From: Planctomycetota bacterium
Lineage (GTDB): Bacteria; Planctomycetota; Planctomycetia; Planctomycetales; Planctomycetaceae
Length of the DNA: 38,206 nt
Assembly (NCBI GenBank): GCA_016872645.1
Contig: VGZH01000055.1
Span: 1 to 38,206 of the forward strand
Direction of reading: 5' to 3'
Shown: piece after piece, positions 23,537 through 31,130 of the stretch
Position numbering within the stretch: position 1 is the stretch's first letter
Layout: the number at the start of each line of letters is the position of its first letter
The notes under the pieces: generated by a model
What the model saw: the letters and a program-made list of their open reading frames with translations, nothing else
Told to the model about the DNA's origin: nothing
The model's database searches: none
Position numbers and translations under genes: made by a program

Positions 23537-24687
23537 TGCGGAAAGCGTTTCTGAGTCTGGGTGAACCGTGTCCGTGGTTCACGGCCCGTTCGACGTTGAA
23601 CCCGACGTTCCACTTCGACACGACCGCCGGGAGATACAACGTCCTGTGCTTCTTCGGTTCGGCGGCGAATCCGGCCAGCCGGCGAATTCTCGATGACATC
23701 AACGCACTGCACGCGGCGACAAACTTCTTTGATGTCACTAACTTCCTCTTCACGGGCGTCAGCATCGACCCGGCCGATGAACAGCAGCAGCGCGTGCGGC
23801 AAGAGTTTGATTCGGTTCGCTGGTTTTGGGATTTCGATTTGGAAATCAGCCGCCAGTTCGGAGCCGATCACGGTGCGAGCGTCGGCGACCCGACTCTGGC
23901 GGGCTATCGACCGCATACGATCGTGCTCGACGAACGGCTGCGGACGCTCAAGGTGTTTCCGTTCGACGATCAGCCGGAAACCTACGTCGCCCGGCTTGTC
24001 ACCTATCTCAACGAACTCCCACGAGTTGGCCGTCCTGTCCCGGCGAATGTCCAGGCTCCAATTCTGATCGTGCCGCGCATCTTTGAACCGGAACTCTGCC
24101 GGCGGCTCATCAACTACTACGAACAAAAAGGGGGCGTCGATTCCGGCTTCATGCGCGACGTGAACGGCAAAACGGTCGGCCTGTTGGACTATAGCCACAA
24201 ACGCCGCTGCGATTGTGACATTGAGGATGAAGCCTTGCGCCGTTCGTGCATGGTCCGCATTCACGATCGCTTGGCCCCGGAGATTAAAAAGGCGTTTCAA
24301 TTCAACGCCACGCGCATGGAGCGGTACATCGTCGCCTGCTACGACGCCAACACGGGGGACCACTTCCGCGCTCACCGAGACAACACGACGAAGGGAACCG
24401 CTCATCGCTGCTTCGCCGTGTCATTGGTGCTCAACACCGGCGAGTTTGAAGGAGGCAATGTCCGCTTCCCGGAATACGGCCCATATCTGTACGCGCCACC
24501 TGCCGGCGGCGCGTGTGTCTTTTCGTGCTCCCTGCTCCACGAGGCCACGCCGGTCACGAGCGGACGACGCTTCGTCTTCCTGCCGTTCCTGTACGACAAT
24601 GCCGCCGCCAAAGTCCGCGAGCAGAACTTGGGATTCATCAGCGATGAACCGGCCAGACAACTCAATGATGTCACCGGCCAAGTGTGA
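23536..24687 (+). CDS. Peroxiredoxin-fold / prolyl 4-hydroxylase-like 2-oxoglutarate dioxygenase fusion
   Basis: About 384 residues, with tandem ATGs at 23533 and 23536 after GGAGGAAA. Residues about 8-155 resemble an AhpC/TSA thioredoxin fold (LGEPCPWFTARS, YNVLCFFGSAANP). The usual peroxidatic Cys in the PxxxTxxC loop is absent (FGSAANPASRR), so it is probably not a peroxidase. From about 170 there is a P4H-like domain: PRIFEPELCRRLINYY, YIVACYDANTGDHFRAHRDN with the iron-binding His-x-Asp, and SLLHEATPVTSGRRFVF with the distal His and 2-oxoglutarate-binding Arg. Such enzymes hydroxylate protein or small-molecule substrates. Its target is unknown. Confidence 0.82.
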   Translation: MRKAFLSLGEPCPWFTARSTLNPTFHFDTTAGRYNVLCFFGSAANPASRRILDDINALHAATNFFDVTNFLFTGVSIDPADEQQQRVRQEFDSVRWFWDFDLEISRQFGADHGASVGDPTLAGYRPHTIVLDERLRTLKVFPFDDQPETYVARLVTYLNELPRVGRPVPANVQAPILIVPRIFEPELCRRLINYYEQKGGVDSGFMRDVNGKTVGLLDYSHKRRCDCDIEDEALRRSCMVRIHDRLAPEIKKAFQFNATRMERYIVACYDANTGDHFRAHRDNTTKGTAHRCFAVSLVLNTGEFEGGNVRFPEYGPYLYAPPAGGACVFSCSLLHEATPVTSGRRFVFLPFLYDNAAAKVREQNLGFISDEPARQLNDVTGQV

Positions 24688-24699
24688 GAGGGAATTTTT

Positions 24700-24822
24700 G
24701 ATTTTCGATTTTTCAATCTCGATTGAGGCCACCGGCGCACGTCGCTGGCTCTGCCGCTGCCAAACCTCCAGAATCCGTCTGTTCTCCCAATCAAAAATCC
24801 AAAATTAAGAATCGAAAATAAC
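24700..24822. repeat. AT-rich inverted repeat in the intergenic gap
   Basis: Near 24693-24725 the sequence TTTTTGATTTTCGATTTT occurs. Near 24788-24822 the related complementary AATCAAAAATCC and AAGAATCGAAAAT occur. This imperfect inverted repeat encloses about 65 bp between the hydroxylase and the CBS-domain gene. It may be a small dispersed repeat of the genome or a bidirectional terminator. Confidence 0.45.
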
Positions 24823-24826
24823 ATCC

Positions 24827-26158
24827 GTGTGGACTGTCGAACTGGTCGTTGTCGCGGCGATGGTAGCGTTGAACGCCGTTTTTGCGGCCTATGAAATTGC
24901 CTTGGCCTCCGTCGCCGATTCCCGTCTGCAATCGCTGTCTCGTGAAGGCCGTCGCGGGGCCGCGATCGCTCACGCGATGAAAGGGGACATGGAACGCAGC
25001 CTCGCTGTCGTTCAATTGGGCATCACGCTGGTCGGAGTCATCGCCGCAGCCACCAGCGGTGCCGGGGCTGGGGATGATCTCGCTCCACTGCTGCAAGCGG
25101 CGGGAATGTCCGAAGGCTTGGCCGAGTTCGTGGCATTGGTCGTCGTCGTCATCCCATTGACCGCGCTCACGATTGTCATTGGCGAACTGGTTCCAAAACT
25201 GTTCGCATTGAAAAACAAAGAATGGATTTGCCTGCGATTGTCCCCGGCGATGCACTGGTTCGCGGTCAGCGTTTGGCCGGCGGTCTGGCTGCTGGAGAAT
25301 TCCGCATCGGGCATCGTCCGGCTCACGGAAAAGCTCTGGAAGCCGCGACTGCACTCCGACTTCAAAACCGAAGCCGCCGAGATTCAAGAGCTGCGAGCCA
25401 TCGCGAGTCTCGCGCGAGCATCACGCCTGATCGGCGCACGGGAAGAGAGCATCATCCTCGGAGCGGCCCGGCTATCGAGCCGCCCCATTCGCGAGATTCT
25501 GTTGCCGGCCGAACACATCAGTATGCTCAACGTCAATGACGCCATCCTCGATTGCCTGATCGCCGCGCACCTCGACATGCACACGCGGTTCCCGGTCACC
25601 GAACGAGCCGGCGACCCGCAAGCCATCGTCGGCTACGCGACCTTCAAGGACATCGTCGCCTTCGTGAAGTTGAACCCGGACGATCCGTCACTGCGAAACA
25701 TCGTGCGCGGCATCCTGAGCCTCCAAGACAATCTCCCGATTTCCAGCGTCCTCGAACGCCTGATGCGCGAGCATACGCACATCGCGCTGGTCCGCGACAC
25801 GACCGGCCGCGTGGTGGGGATGATTACGCTGGAAGACATCATCGAAGAGTTGATCGGCGACATTCAGGACGAATACGACCTGCTGCCAATCCACGCCGTC
25901 CGCTCCGGCGGTGGCTGGGTCGTCGGTGGTGGCATCAGCTTGCCCCGCTTGTTTGAACTGACCGGCATCGACGTGAGCAACACGGTCCCCGCCAGCGAAA
26001 GCCCCGTTCACAACCTCAGCGGTTGGATCATCGGTCACCTGGGTCGCATTCCGACCGGCGGTGAAGTCGTCGTCCAAGGCAACGTCCGCGCCCTCGTGCG
26101 AAAGGTTCGCCGCCAAAGAGTGCTGGAAGCACAGATCAGCGCCGTCGCAAAGAATTGA
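24827..26158 (+). CDS. CorC/HlyC-family membrane protein (DUF21, CBS pair, transporter-associated domain)
   Basis: A 443-residue inner-membrane protein; the start is GTG 24827. Residues 1 to about 190 are the DUF21 domain with several membrane helices (LVVVAAMVALNAVFAAYEIAL, VVQLGITLVGVIAAATSG, FVALVVVVIPLTALTIVIGEL and a later one near 145-165). A CBS pair spans about 220-345, with MHTRFPVTE, VGYATFKDIVAF, ALVRDTTGRVVGMITLEDIIEELIGDI. The CorC_HlyC domain completes the protein (WVVGGGISLPRLFELTG). Family members are linked to magnesium/cobalt transport or resistance. The older haemolysin name is not implied by the sequence. Confidence 0.9.
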   Translation: MWTVELVVVAAMVALNAVFAAYEIALASVADSRLQSLSREGRRGAAIAHAMKGDMERSLAVVQLGITLVGVIAAATSGAGAGDDLAPLLQAAGMSEGLAEFVALVVVVIPLTALTIVIGELVPKLFALKNKEWICLRLSPAMHWFAVSVWPAVWLLENSASGIVRLTEKLWKPRLHSDFKTEAAEIQELRAIASLARASRLIGAREESIILGAARLSSRPIREILLPAEHISMLNVNDAILDCLIAAHLDMHTRFPVTERAGDPQAIVGYATFKDIVAFVKLNPDDPSLRNIVRGILSLQDNLPISSVLERLMREHTHIALVRDTTGRVVGMITLEDIIEELIGDIQDEYDLLPIHAVRSGGGWVVGGGISLPRLFELTGIDVSNTVPASESPVHNLSGWIIGHLGRIPTGGEVVVQGNVRALVRKVRRQRVLEAQISAVAKN

Positions 26159-26240
26159 TTCAATGGGTCAGTAGAGAGAGCGGGGCACTCGGATTCTTGA
26201 AGCTCGCGCCGCAAGTGTAGTTCCACTACGATTCGCTCCA

Positions 26241-27254
26241 ATGGCTCTGTCCACGAATCCCACGAGAATCATTGCCCCCTTGCTACCTTCGACGGACACG
26301 AACTCAGCAAGACCGATTGACTCGGCAGCCATACGCAACCTGACCGAAGAATTTCGTCCGGCAGTTCAGAAGTTGCTCGCATTTTCTGGCGAGCCAGAAA
26401 CGACGAGTCCCAACATTGCTTTGTCGCCGTCGGCAGTTATCCATCGTTTACGTCCACCGGTGAAGGCACACGGCGGCAAGTACTATCTCGCCAGAAGAAT
26501 CGTTCCGATTCTGCTCGGCGTCCGCGAAAAGATCAGTGAGTACCTCGAACCCTGCGCCTTTGGGGCCTCCGTGTTCCTCGCCATGCCGCGAGTCCAGCGC
26601 GAGATTCTCGGCGACATCAACCCCGATGTGGCGGCTCTTTGGAGTGTGCTTTCGGACGAACGATCAGCGGCCGATCTGGTTCGGCATCTTTCCGGGGTCT
26701 CTTACACCCGCTCTGAATTTGAAGAGGCGAAACGGGATGCCGGTGAAATAACGCAGTTGGGTCGGGCCGCTCGTTTTCTGATCCGATGCCGCTTCTCGCG
26801 CGGGGGACTCGGAACGTCGTTCGCGTGGTCAGAGCGAACACGCGGCGGTCGGCCGGGTGACGAGAATGCCTGGGAGACGTTTCGACAACAGGAACTTCCT
26901 CGAATCATCGCTCGTGCGCGTGGTGTGGAAGTCACCAACGATTCTTGTTGGTGGACCGTCTGGCAAAGCCGGGAGAAGATTCACCGGTTGATTTACGCCG
27001 ATCCGCCGTACATGCCACAGACTCGGTCGGCGCGAACGGCCTACGGGCCGAACGAGATGACGCTGCATCATCACTTCTGGCTGGTCGCGGCGTTGCGAGC
27101 ACATTCTGGCCCAGCAGCGATCAGCGGCTATCGTTGCGACGAATATGACCGATGGCTGAAAGATTGGCGGCGATTCGATTTTGATATGCCAAACAACGCC
27201 GGTCAGACGAAACGCAAACAGCGTCGAACCGAATCGCTGTGGACCAATTGGTGA
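26241..27254 (+). CDS. D12-class N6-adenine DNA methyltransferase
   Basis: A 337-residue enzyme with the Dam-like order of motifs. KAHGGKYYLARRIVP (about 75-89) is the N-terminal lysine motif. YLEPCAFGASVFLAMP is a modified motif I, with EILGDINPDVAALWSVL after it. The catalytic motif IV is LIYADPPYMP. The first 70 residues are poorly conserved and may be a recognition or linker region. Orphan methylases of this type on plasmids often protect the element from host restriction. No cognate nuclease is seen next to it. It converges with the N-6 methylase gene, separated by 19 bp. Confidence 0.88.
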   Translation: MALSTNPTRIIAPLLPSTDTNSARPIDSAAIRNLTEEFRPAVQKLLAFSGEPETTSPNIALSPSAVIHRLRPPVKAHGGKYYLARRIVPILLGVREKISEYLEPCAFGASVFLAMPRVQREILGDINPDVAALWSVLSDERSAADLVRHLSGVSYTRSEFEEAKRDAGEITQLGRAARFLIRCRFSRGGLGTSFAWSERTRGGRPGDENAWETFRQQELPRIIARARGVEVTNDSCWWTVWQSREKIHRLIYADPPYMPQTRSARTAYGPNEMTLHHHFWLVAALRAHSGPAAISGYRCDEYDRWLKDWRRFDFDMPNNAGQTKRKQRRTESLWTNW

Positions 27255-27273
27255 GGGCAACAACAAGTGGTCC

Positions 27274-28083
27274 TCAGAAGAGCCGAAGCTGATTCGTGCG
27301 TCGCGTTGGTTCGGGGTCTGCATCATCGCGTGGTTCACGCGGCTCATCCGTTGAAGTCAGTGTCGTCGCTGGTTCAGCCAATGATGTTGGCTCGGTGACG
27401 ATCTTCCGTACCGGTTCCGGGCAGTTATCGAGCGGCACTTCCGAGACGACGCCAACGAGGTCGAATCCCGTTCGATAGATCAGCCGTCGTTCGTCCGCGA
27501 GTGTGTTGCCGTGAATCACATAGCCGTAGAGGTTTCTCAAGGCGAAGTTGATCGCGCACATTCGGACGCATCGCAAATCAACGTCTTGCCCAACAAAGAG
27601 CCAATGCGGTTGCGTCTCCGCAACTGCGAGAAGCATCCTCCCACTCCCGCACGCGGGATCGCAAACACTCTTCCGCTCGTGCTTCGCCTCTTCCGGTACA
27701 TCGCCAACGGTCATTGCCGCCATCATGCGAGCAATAGGCTCTGGCGAAAAATACTGCCCGGCCTCGCCATAAGTGATCGCCCCTTGATACAGGTCGCCCA
27801 AAATGTCTTTCGTCTCTCCGCGAGTTTCCTCCATCGCGGCGACGGCTTTCCCAAAAAGTTCGGCAATGGAATCGCAGCCGCGTTTTCCGAGTTTGCCCTC
27901 GGAGTGTTTCTTCACGACAGCAAGGTATTGATCCTCCATTCGTCCGCCCGACAAAGAACAGAGCGCCATGTGTAGGAAGTCCTCGAAGGCTTGCCCACGA
28001 CTGACGCCACTGCGACGGGCCGCCTCATCAAGCGTCTTGAGCAACTCGGCCGATTCGGGATGAAAGAATTGCTCTTTCGCCAA
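27274..28083 (-). CDS. N-6 DNA methylase-like protein lacking the catalytic NPP(Y/F) motif
   Basis: A 269-residue protein like the N-terminal half of HsdM. GQYFSPEPIARMMAAM and CDPACGSGRMLLAVAE (motif I, SAM binding) are clear, and GQDVDLRCVRMCAINFALRNLYGYVIHGNTL follows. Where the family has NPPF or DPPY, this protein has FDLVGVVSEVPLD and then a Pro/Thr/Glu-rich tail ending TNQLRLF. It probably binds SAM but may not methylate. Shortened HsdM-like proteins are common on integrative elements and may have another role. The start is TTG 28083 with a weak ribosome site, 20 bp after the gene at 28104. Confidence 0.75.
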   Translation of the reverse strand: MAKEQFFHPESAELLKTLDEAARRSGVSRGQAFEDFLHMALCSLSGGRMEDQYLAVVKKHSEGKLGKRGCDSIAELFGKAVAAMEETRGETKDILGDLYQGAITYGEAGQYFSPEPIARMMAAMTVGDVPEEAKHERKSVCDPACGSGRMLLAVAETQPHWLFVGQDVDLRCVRMCAINFALRNLYGYVIHGNTLADERRLIYRTGFDLVGVVSEVPLDNCPEPVRKIVTEPTSLAEPATTLTSTDEPREPRDDADPEPTRRTNQLRLF

Positions 28084-28103
28084 GTGACAGGTTGAAAATG
28101 AAT

Positions 28104-28817
28104 TCAGAAGAGGCGGCCACGCCCGGCCGGCTTTGGTGGCGTTGCAGGTTGTGAGCGATGCTGAGCCTCAGAGGACTTGGCCTTTGACTTAGGATCAGCA
28201 GCCGGGGACTTGATCGCCGTGAGCAGTCTGTCGCGAGCGCTGTCGAGTGCGGTGAGCAGCAAGTTGAGTTGCTCCTGGCCGACGACAGTGACGACCTCGG
28301 CAATCTCCAACAAGAGTTCGTCGAACTTTTCTGGCGAGAAGGCGGGTGAATCAGTTGCTGCTCCCTGATTCAAACGGACTTCAAGACGTTCACTCGCATC
28401 CGCTGCCAACGGATCACGAGCCATGCGGAGAAGCTGGCTAGGCCCATCGCGATGGCCGGGGATTCCGTTTCGTGTGACCCAGCCTATGTCTTCGCGAATC
28501 TCATCCATCACGTCCCTGGCCACACGCAACTCATCGGTCATTCGATTGATCGCGTCGGTCAGACGTTCGACGTACTCCGAACAAGATGTTTCCGAGGCCG
28601 CTGATTTAGAGGGCTTTGCCAAGCGAGAGGGGCGGAAGGATGGCAGAGTGCCACAGTTCGCAGTGTCCGTCAAACCGCAATGTGATGCTCGCCGCCAATG
28701 ATCGCGAGGACTCGTGAGGCGTCTCCGAGTTCGCTCGGCCTGGAAATGAATTGAGCCTGCTCCGACGCTTCCTGCGTCGGTCAGGCTCCAGTTCAAATTG
28801 CGGGCAGCTTCTGACAC
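28104..28817 (-). CDS. Unknown helical protein (start uncertain)
   Basis: Not recognised. The frame opens at GTG 28817, overlapping the stop of the 32-residue gene (TAGTG), and gives 237 residues. The first 80 residues look non-globular and cross an imperfect palindrome at 28750-28787. Clear coding character begins at about YVERLTDAINRMTDELRVARDVMDEIREDIGW. A shorter start at ATG 28541 would give 145 residues but would cut this helix. The C-terminal half is helical (FDELLLEIAEVVTVVGQEQLNLLLTALDS), followed by a Lys/Pro/Ala-rich basic tail. It lies in a leftward series between the 32-residue gene and the N-6 methylase-like gene. Confidence 0.6.
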   Translation of the reverse strand: MSEAARNLNWSLTDAGSVGAGSIHFQAERTRRRLTSPRDHWRRASHCGLTDTANCGTLPSFRPSRLAKPSKSAASETSCSEYVERLTDAINRMTDELRVARDVMDEIREDIGWVTRNGIPGHRDGPSQLLRMARDPLAADASERLEVRLNQGAATDSPAFSPEKFDELLLEIAEVVTVVGQEQLNLLLTALDSARDRLLTAIKSPAADPKSKAKSSEAQHRSQPATPPKPAGRGRLF

Positions 28818-28915
28818 TACTTCTTGTCGGTCTTGGTCTGCTCCGTTGCGGTCTGTCCCGCTGTCTTCGGCTCCTGTTGCGGAATTGTCGGGTGTTTGCT
28901 CCCACCGTTGGCCAT
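28817..28915 (-). CDS. Small hydrophilic 32-residue protein
   Basis: ATG 28915 has a strong AAGGAG site at seven bases and reads MANGGSKHPTIPQQEPKTAG before continuing with Thr-, Gln- and Lys-rich residues to TAG at 28817. It starts next to the palindromic operator shared with the XRE gene and overlaps the next gene by one base. No family is known to me. The ribosome site and tight coupling suggest it is translated. Confidence 0.55.
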   Translation of the reverse strand: MANGGSKHPTIPQQEPKTAGQTATEQTKTDKK

Positions 28916-28953
28916 GATCGTTCTCCTTTCAAAAACTTGGACTCAGAAAATCT

Positions 28954-28980
28954 TGAATAGTCTATTTTCGACTATTCAAA
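28954..28980. promoter_or_regulatory. Palindromic operator between divergent genes
   Basis: TTGAATAGTC (28954-28963) and GACTATTCAA (28971-28980) form a perfect 10-bp inverted repeat with a 7-bp spacer. It lies between the leftward 32-residue gene and the rightward XRE gene. It is the obvious candidate binding site for the XRE repressor, giving auto-regulation and control of the leftward methylase-like series. Confidence 0.65.
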
Positions 28981-29022
28981 AAAGGACTTTACGATCCGGC
29001 CCCTGGAAAGGCAAGAGGCCGC

Positions 29023-29274
29023 ATGGAGAAGTCGATCTACTCTCGCGAATATCAAGTCATGCTGCGGTTGCTTCGCGAAGCTCGGAGCGACGCGGGGATT
29101 ACCCAAGTGGACCTCGCAAAACGGCTTCGGCTCACTCAATCGCTCGTGAGCAAGATCGAACGGGGCGATCGGCGGCTCGATTTGGCCGAACTGCGTTCGT
29201 TCTGTCGTGTTATCGGCATCGGTCTGGTCGAATTCGTCGGACGAGTGGAACGCGAATTGGCGAAACGATCGTGA
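29023..29274 (+). CDS. XRE-family transcriptional regulator
   Basis: An 83-residue single-domain helix-turn-helix protein: LLREARSDAGITQVDLAKRL, LTQSLVSKIERGDRRLDLAELRSFC. The DNA-reading helix is TQSLVSKIERG. It is likely a repressor binding the palindrome 43 bp upstream. The last residues (FVGRVERELAKRS) form a possible dimer helix. It converges with the membrane protein gene at 29296, 21 bp apart. Confidence 0.9.
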   Translation: MEKSIYSREYQVMLRLLREARSDAGITQVDLAKRLRLTQSLVSKIERGDRRLDLAELRSFCRVIGIGLVEFVGRVERELAKRS

Positions 29275-29295
29275 CGAGATTGTCCTCGGCAACAA

Positions 29296-29823
29296 TCAAT
29301 GCGAGTCCGATTTGCGGCGAGCCAACAACTGCTGCGACCGGGCGTAATACTTGGTGAGCGTGTCTCGCGAAGTCGCCAAAAAGATCATCTCCACGAGCAC
29401 GAACCCGATATCCAACCAAACAAACTGCGTCGGGTGCTGAAAGCGGTAGCTCGTGAAGGCGATGGCGGTCGCCACGAGCATATTGGCGTTGAACTGATAG
29501 TGTCGGTAATGAATCTCGATCAGCAGATTGAACGCATCGACGTTGCGGCCGAGCTTTGAAAAGTCGAGCGGCGGAAGCGGCAACCCGGTGACACGATGTA
29601 ACGTGTCAATGGTCGCCCAGCGAACGGCGCTCACAATCATCCCGCAGGCGATTGACGCGATGGTGAGGTAGAGGAATCCGCCAATTGTCGGAGCCTGTGC
29701 CGGATTGACCGCAAACCACGCCTTGAGTGCCGGCTCGAATTGGCTGATGCCGAACAACACGGTCGCTCCCGGTACGAGGTAGGCGATTAGCGGGCCGAAG
29801 TTGTCGTTGGTGACGGACTGCAT
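29296..29823 (-). CDS. Unknown multi-pass membrane protein
   Basis: A 175-residue protein with four likely membrane helices: PLIAYLVPGATVLFGIS, GGFLYLTIASIACGMIVSAV, MLVATAIAFTSY and FVWLDIGFVLVEMIFLA. A conserved-looking loop, FSKLGRNVDAFNLLIEIHYRHYQFNANM, lies between helices two and three. The C-terminus is basic (YARSQQLLARRKSDSH). I do not recognise the family. Small membrane proteins of this kind occur on mobile elements as exclusion or toxin-type proteins, but nothing here shows that function. Confidence 0.7.
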   Translation of the reverse strand: MQSVTNDNFGPLIAYLVPGATVLFGISQFEPALKAWFAVNPAQAPTIGGFLYLTIASIACGMIVSAVRWATIDTLHRVTGLPLPPLDFSKLGRNVDAFNLLIEIHYRHYQFNANMLVATAIAFTSYRFQHPTQFVWLDIGFVLVEMIFLATSRDTLTKYYARSQQLLARRKSDSH

Positions 29824-29950
29824 GGCTCGTCAGCCAGCATACCACGGCAACTCGGCGCGAACTTGTTTGCGCATCGGTCGTCGGCTCTGGCAATGTGTTT
29901 GGGTCTGAGTGTCGTTCTTTCTCAACCCGGAACAACCGAAAGGGCAAGCC

Positions 29951-30289
29951 ATGCCGAAACTGCAAGTGCCTCGTGATCCGACTGATCCCGCCTACGATCT
30001 GATTCCCGAAAGCCTCGCGAAGACGATCCCACGGCTGTATGCGTCGGAAAAAGTCAAAGACCCGATGGTCCACGTCAAGTTCTTCACTCCCGATAGTTCG
30101 TGGACGTGGTTCGTGACCGAGTTCGATCCTGACGAGCGAAGATGCTTCGGTCTCGTCATCGGACACGAAGCCGAACTCGGCTACTTCTCGCTGACAGAAC
30201 TTGAAGAAGTTCGCGGCCCGATGGGACTGCCCATTGAACGCGATCTCTACTTCAAACCGAAGCCGCTCTCCCAATGCCGCAAAGAGTAA
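29951..30289 (+). CDS. DUF2958 family protein
   Basis: A 112-residue protein from ATG 29951, with a GAAAGGG site. The pattern IPRLYASEKVKDPMVHVKFFTPDSSWTWFVTEFDPDERRCFGLVIGHEAELGYFSLTELE, ending GLPIERDLYF, is that of DUF2958. This small domain is frequent on plasmids and integrative elements, often near replication or anti-restriction genes. Its function is not known. It is followed by a strong bidirectional hairpin and faces the HNH gene. Confidence 0.88.
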   Translation: MPKLQVPRDPTDPAYDLIPESLAKTIPRLYASEKVKDPMVHVKFFTPDSSWTWFVTEFDPDERRCFGLVIGHEAELGYFSLTELEEVRGPMGLPIERDLYFKPKPLSQCRKE

Positions 30290-30313
30290 TGCGACACCGA
30301 TGCTCAGACACAC

Positions 30314-30337
30314 GCCCCAACACCAAAGTGTTGGGGC
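30314..30337. terminator. Bidirectional terminator hairpin
   Basis: GCCCCAACAC and GTGTTGGGGC form a perfect 10-bp stem over a CAAA loop. It lies between the 3' ends of the convergent DUF2958 and HNH genes. The T-tracts are short, so efficiency is uncertain. Confidence 0.65.
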
Positions 30338-30369
30338 TTCATCGGAATTCACTGACGATTGTTGAGTCG

Positions 30370-30783
30370 TCAGTCATTAAGGTCGGGCGGAAACTCGCCG
30401 ACCTCGATCAGCATTCGGCGATGGCTCACGCGAGTCTCGGAATTGATCTTGAGCAACTCAATCGTGGCCTGTGCGATTCCGGTCTTGCCATGAAGCTCCG
30501 GGCCGTCCCACTCGAAGTGATCGTGCCATTCATCGACTCGCGGATTGAAGAGCCGAACGAGTTCGTCTGTGTCGGGAATGTAAGCCGACGCATCGCTCCC
30601 CTTATGGCCGTTACACAGCGCGCAGGCCCAGCACATATTGGTCAGTTTGGTCGGGCTCTTGTGCTTTTGAGCGCGGATGTGATCCGCCTCGTGAGGCAAC
30701 CGCGTGCAAGACTGCGGCATCTGACAATACTCGCAACAGTCTTTCGCTCGCTGCCGAACTTGCTCTCGAAGGGCGGGAGTCAT
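30370..30783 (-). CDS. HNH endonuclease
   Basis: A 137-residue nuclease of the HNH type. The zinc knuckle CEYCQ precedes HEADHIRAQKHKSPTKLTN, with the D-H pair and the Asn region. CWACALCNGHKGSD follows, with the closing Cys pair and His. A C-terminal segment (FNPRVDEWHDHFEW) is typical of the family found in plasmids and planctomycete/cyanobacterial genomes. The ATG at 30783 overlaps the upstream small gene's stop by one base (TGATG). Likely roles are mobile-element maintenance or defence. The target is unknown. Confidence 0.88.
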   Translation of the reverse strand: MTPALREQVRQRAKDCCEYCQMPQSCTRLPHEADHIRAQKHKSPTKLTNMCWACALCNGHKGSDASAYIPDTDELVRLFNPRVDEWHDHFEWDGPELHGKTGIAQATIELLKINSETRVSHRRMLIEVGEFPPDLND

Positions 30784-31064
30784 CACGCAGCCGAGCCATT
30801 TTGATGAAGCGTGATGCGAGCCTTTGCTTGCATCAAATCGAGAAACTCGCCGACGCGGAGATAGTTCTCCAGCGTGGCTTTCTCAGCCGATGTGATCGTG
30901 CCTGCGTTATTCTTTTGCAGCAAATCACGAATGCGACTGGTCGCCTCGTCTTTGAAACGGAGTGACAGCAACTCTTCCGCCAACTGCGGGCTGATCGTGG
31001 GGCGATTCGGCTCGACGAGTTCGGTGAGAATGTCGGCTTCGGTGAGGGTGGCTTGCGTGCTCAT
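30783..31064 (-). CDS. Small partner protein of the HNH nuclease
   Basis: A 93-residue helical protein: AEELLSLRFKDEATSRIRDLLQKNNAGTITSAEKATLENYLRVGEFLDLMQAKARITL. It ends in the overlap with the HNH start, so the two are co-translated. The repeated occurrence of such a small protein before HNH genes suggests an antitoxin-like or targeting partner. I state this as inference. Its start is ATG 31064, 66 bp downstream of the coupling ATPase stop. Confidence 0.75.
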   Translation of the reverse strand: MSTQATLTEADILTELVEPNRPTISPQLAEELLSLRFKDEATSRIRDLLQKNNAGTITSAEKATLENYLRVGEFLDLMQAKARITLHQNGSAA

Positions 31065-31130
31065 GGCAACACTCTACCACGGTTTCTGCGGGCAGTCGAT
31101 GCTTTTCACACGCAAAGAGCCGCCAGCCTC

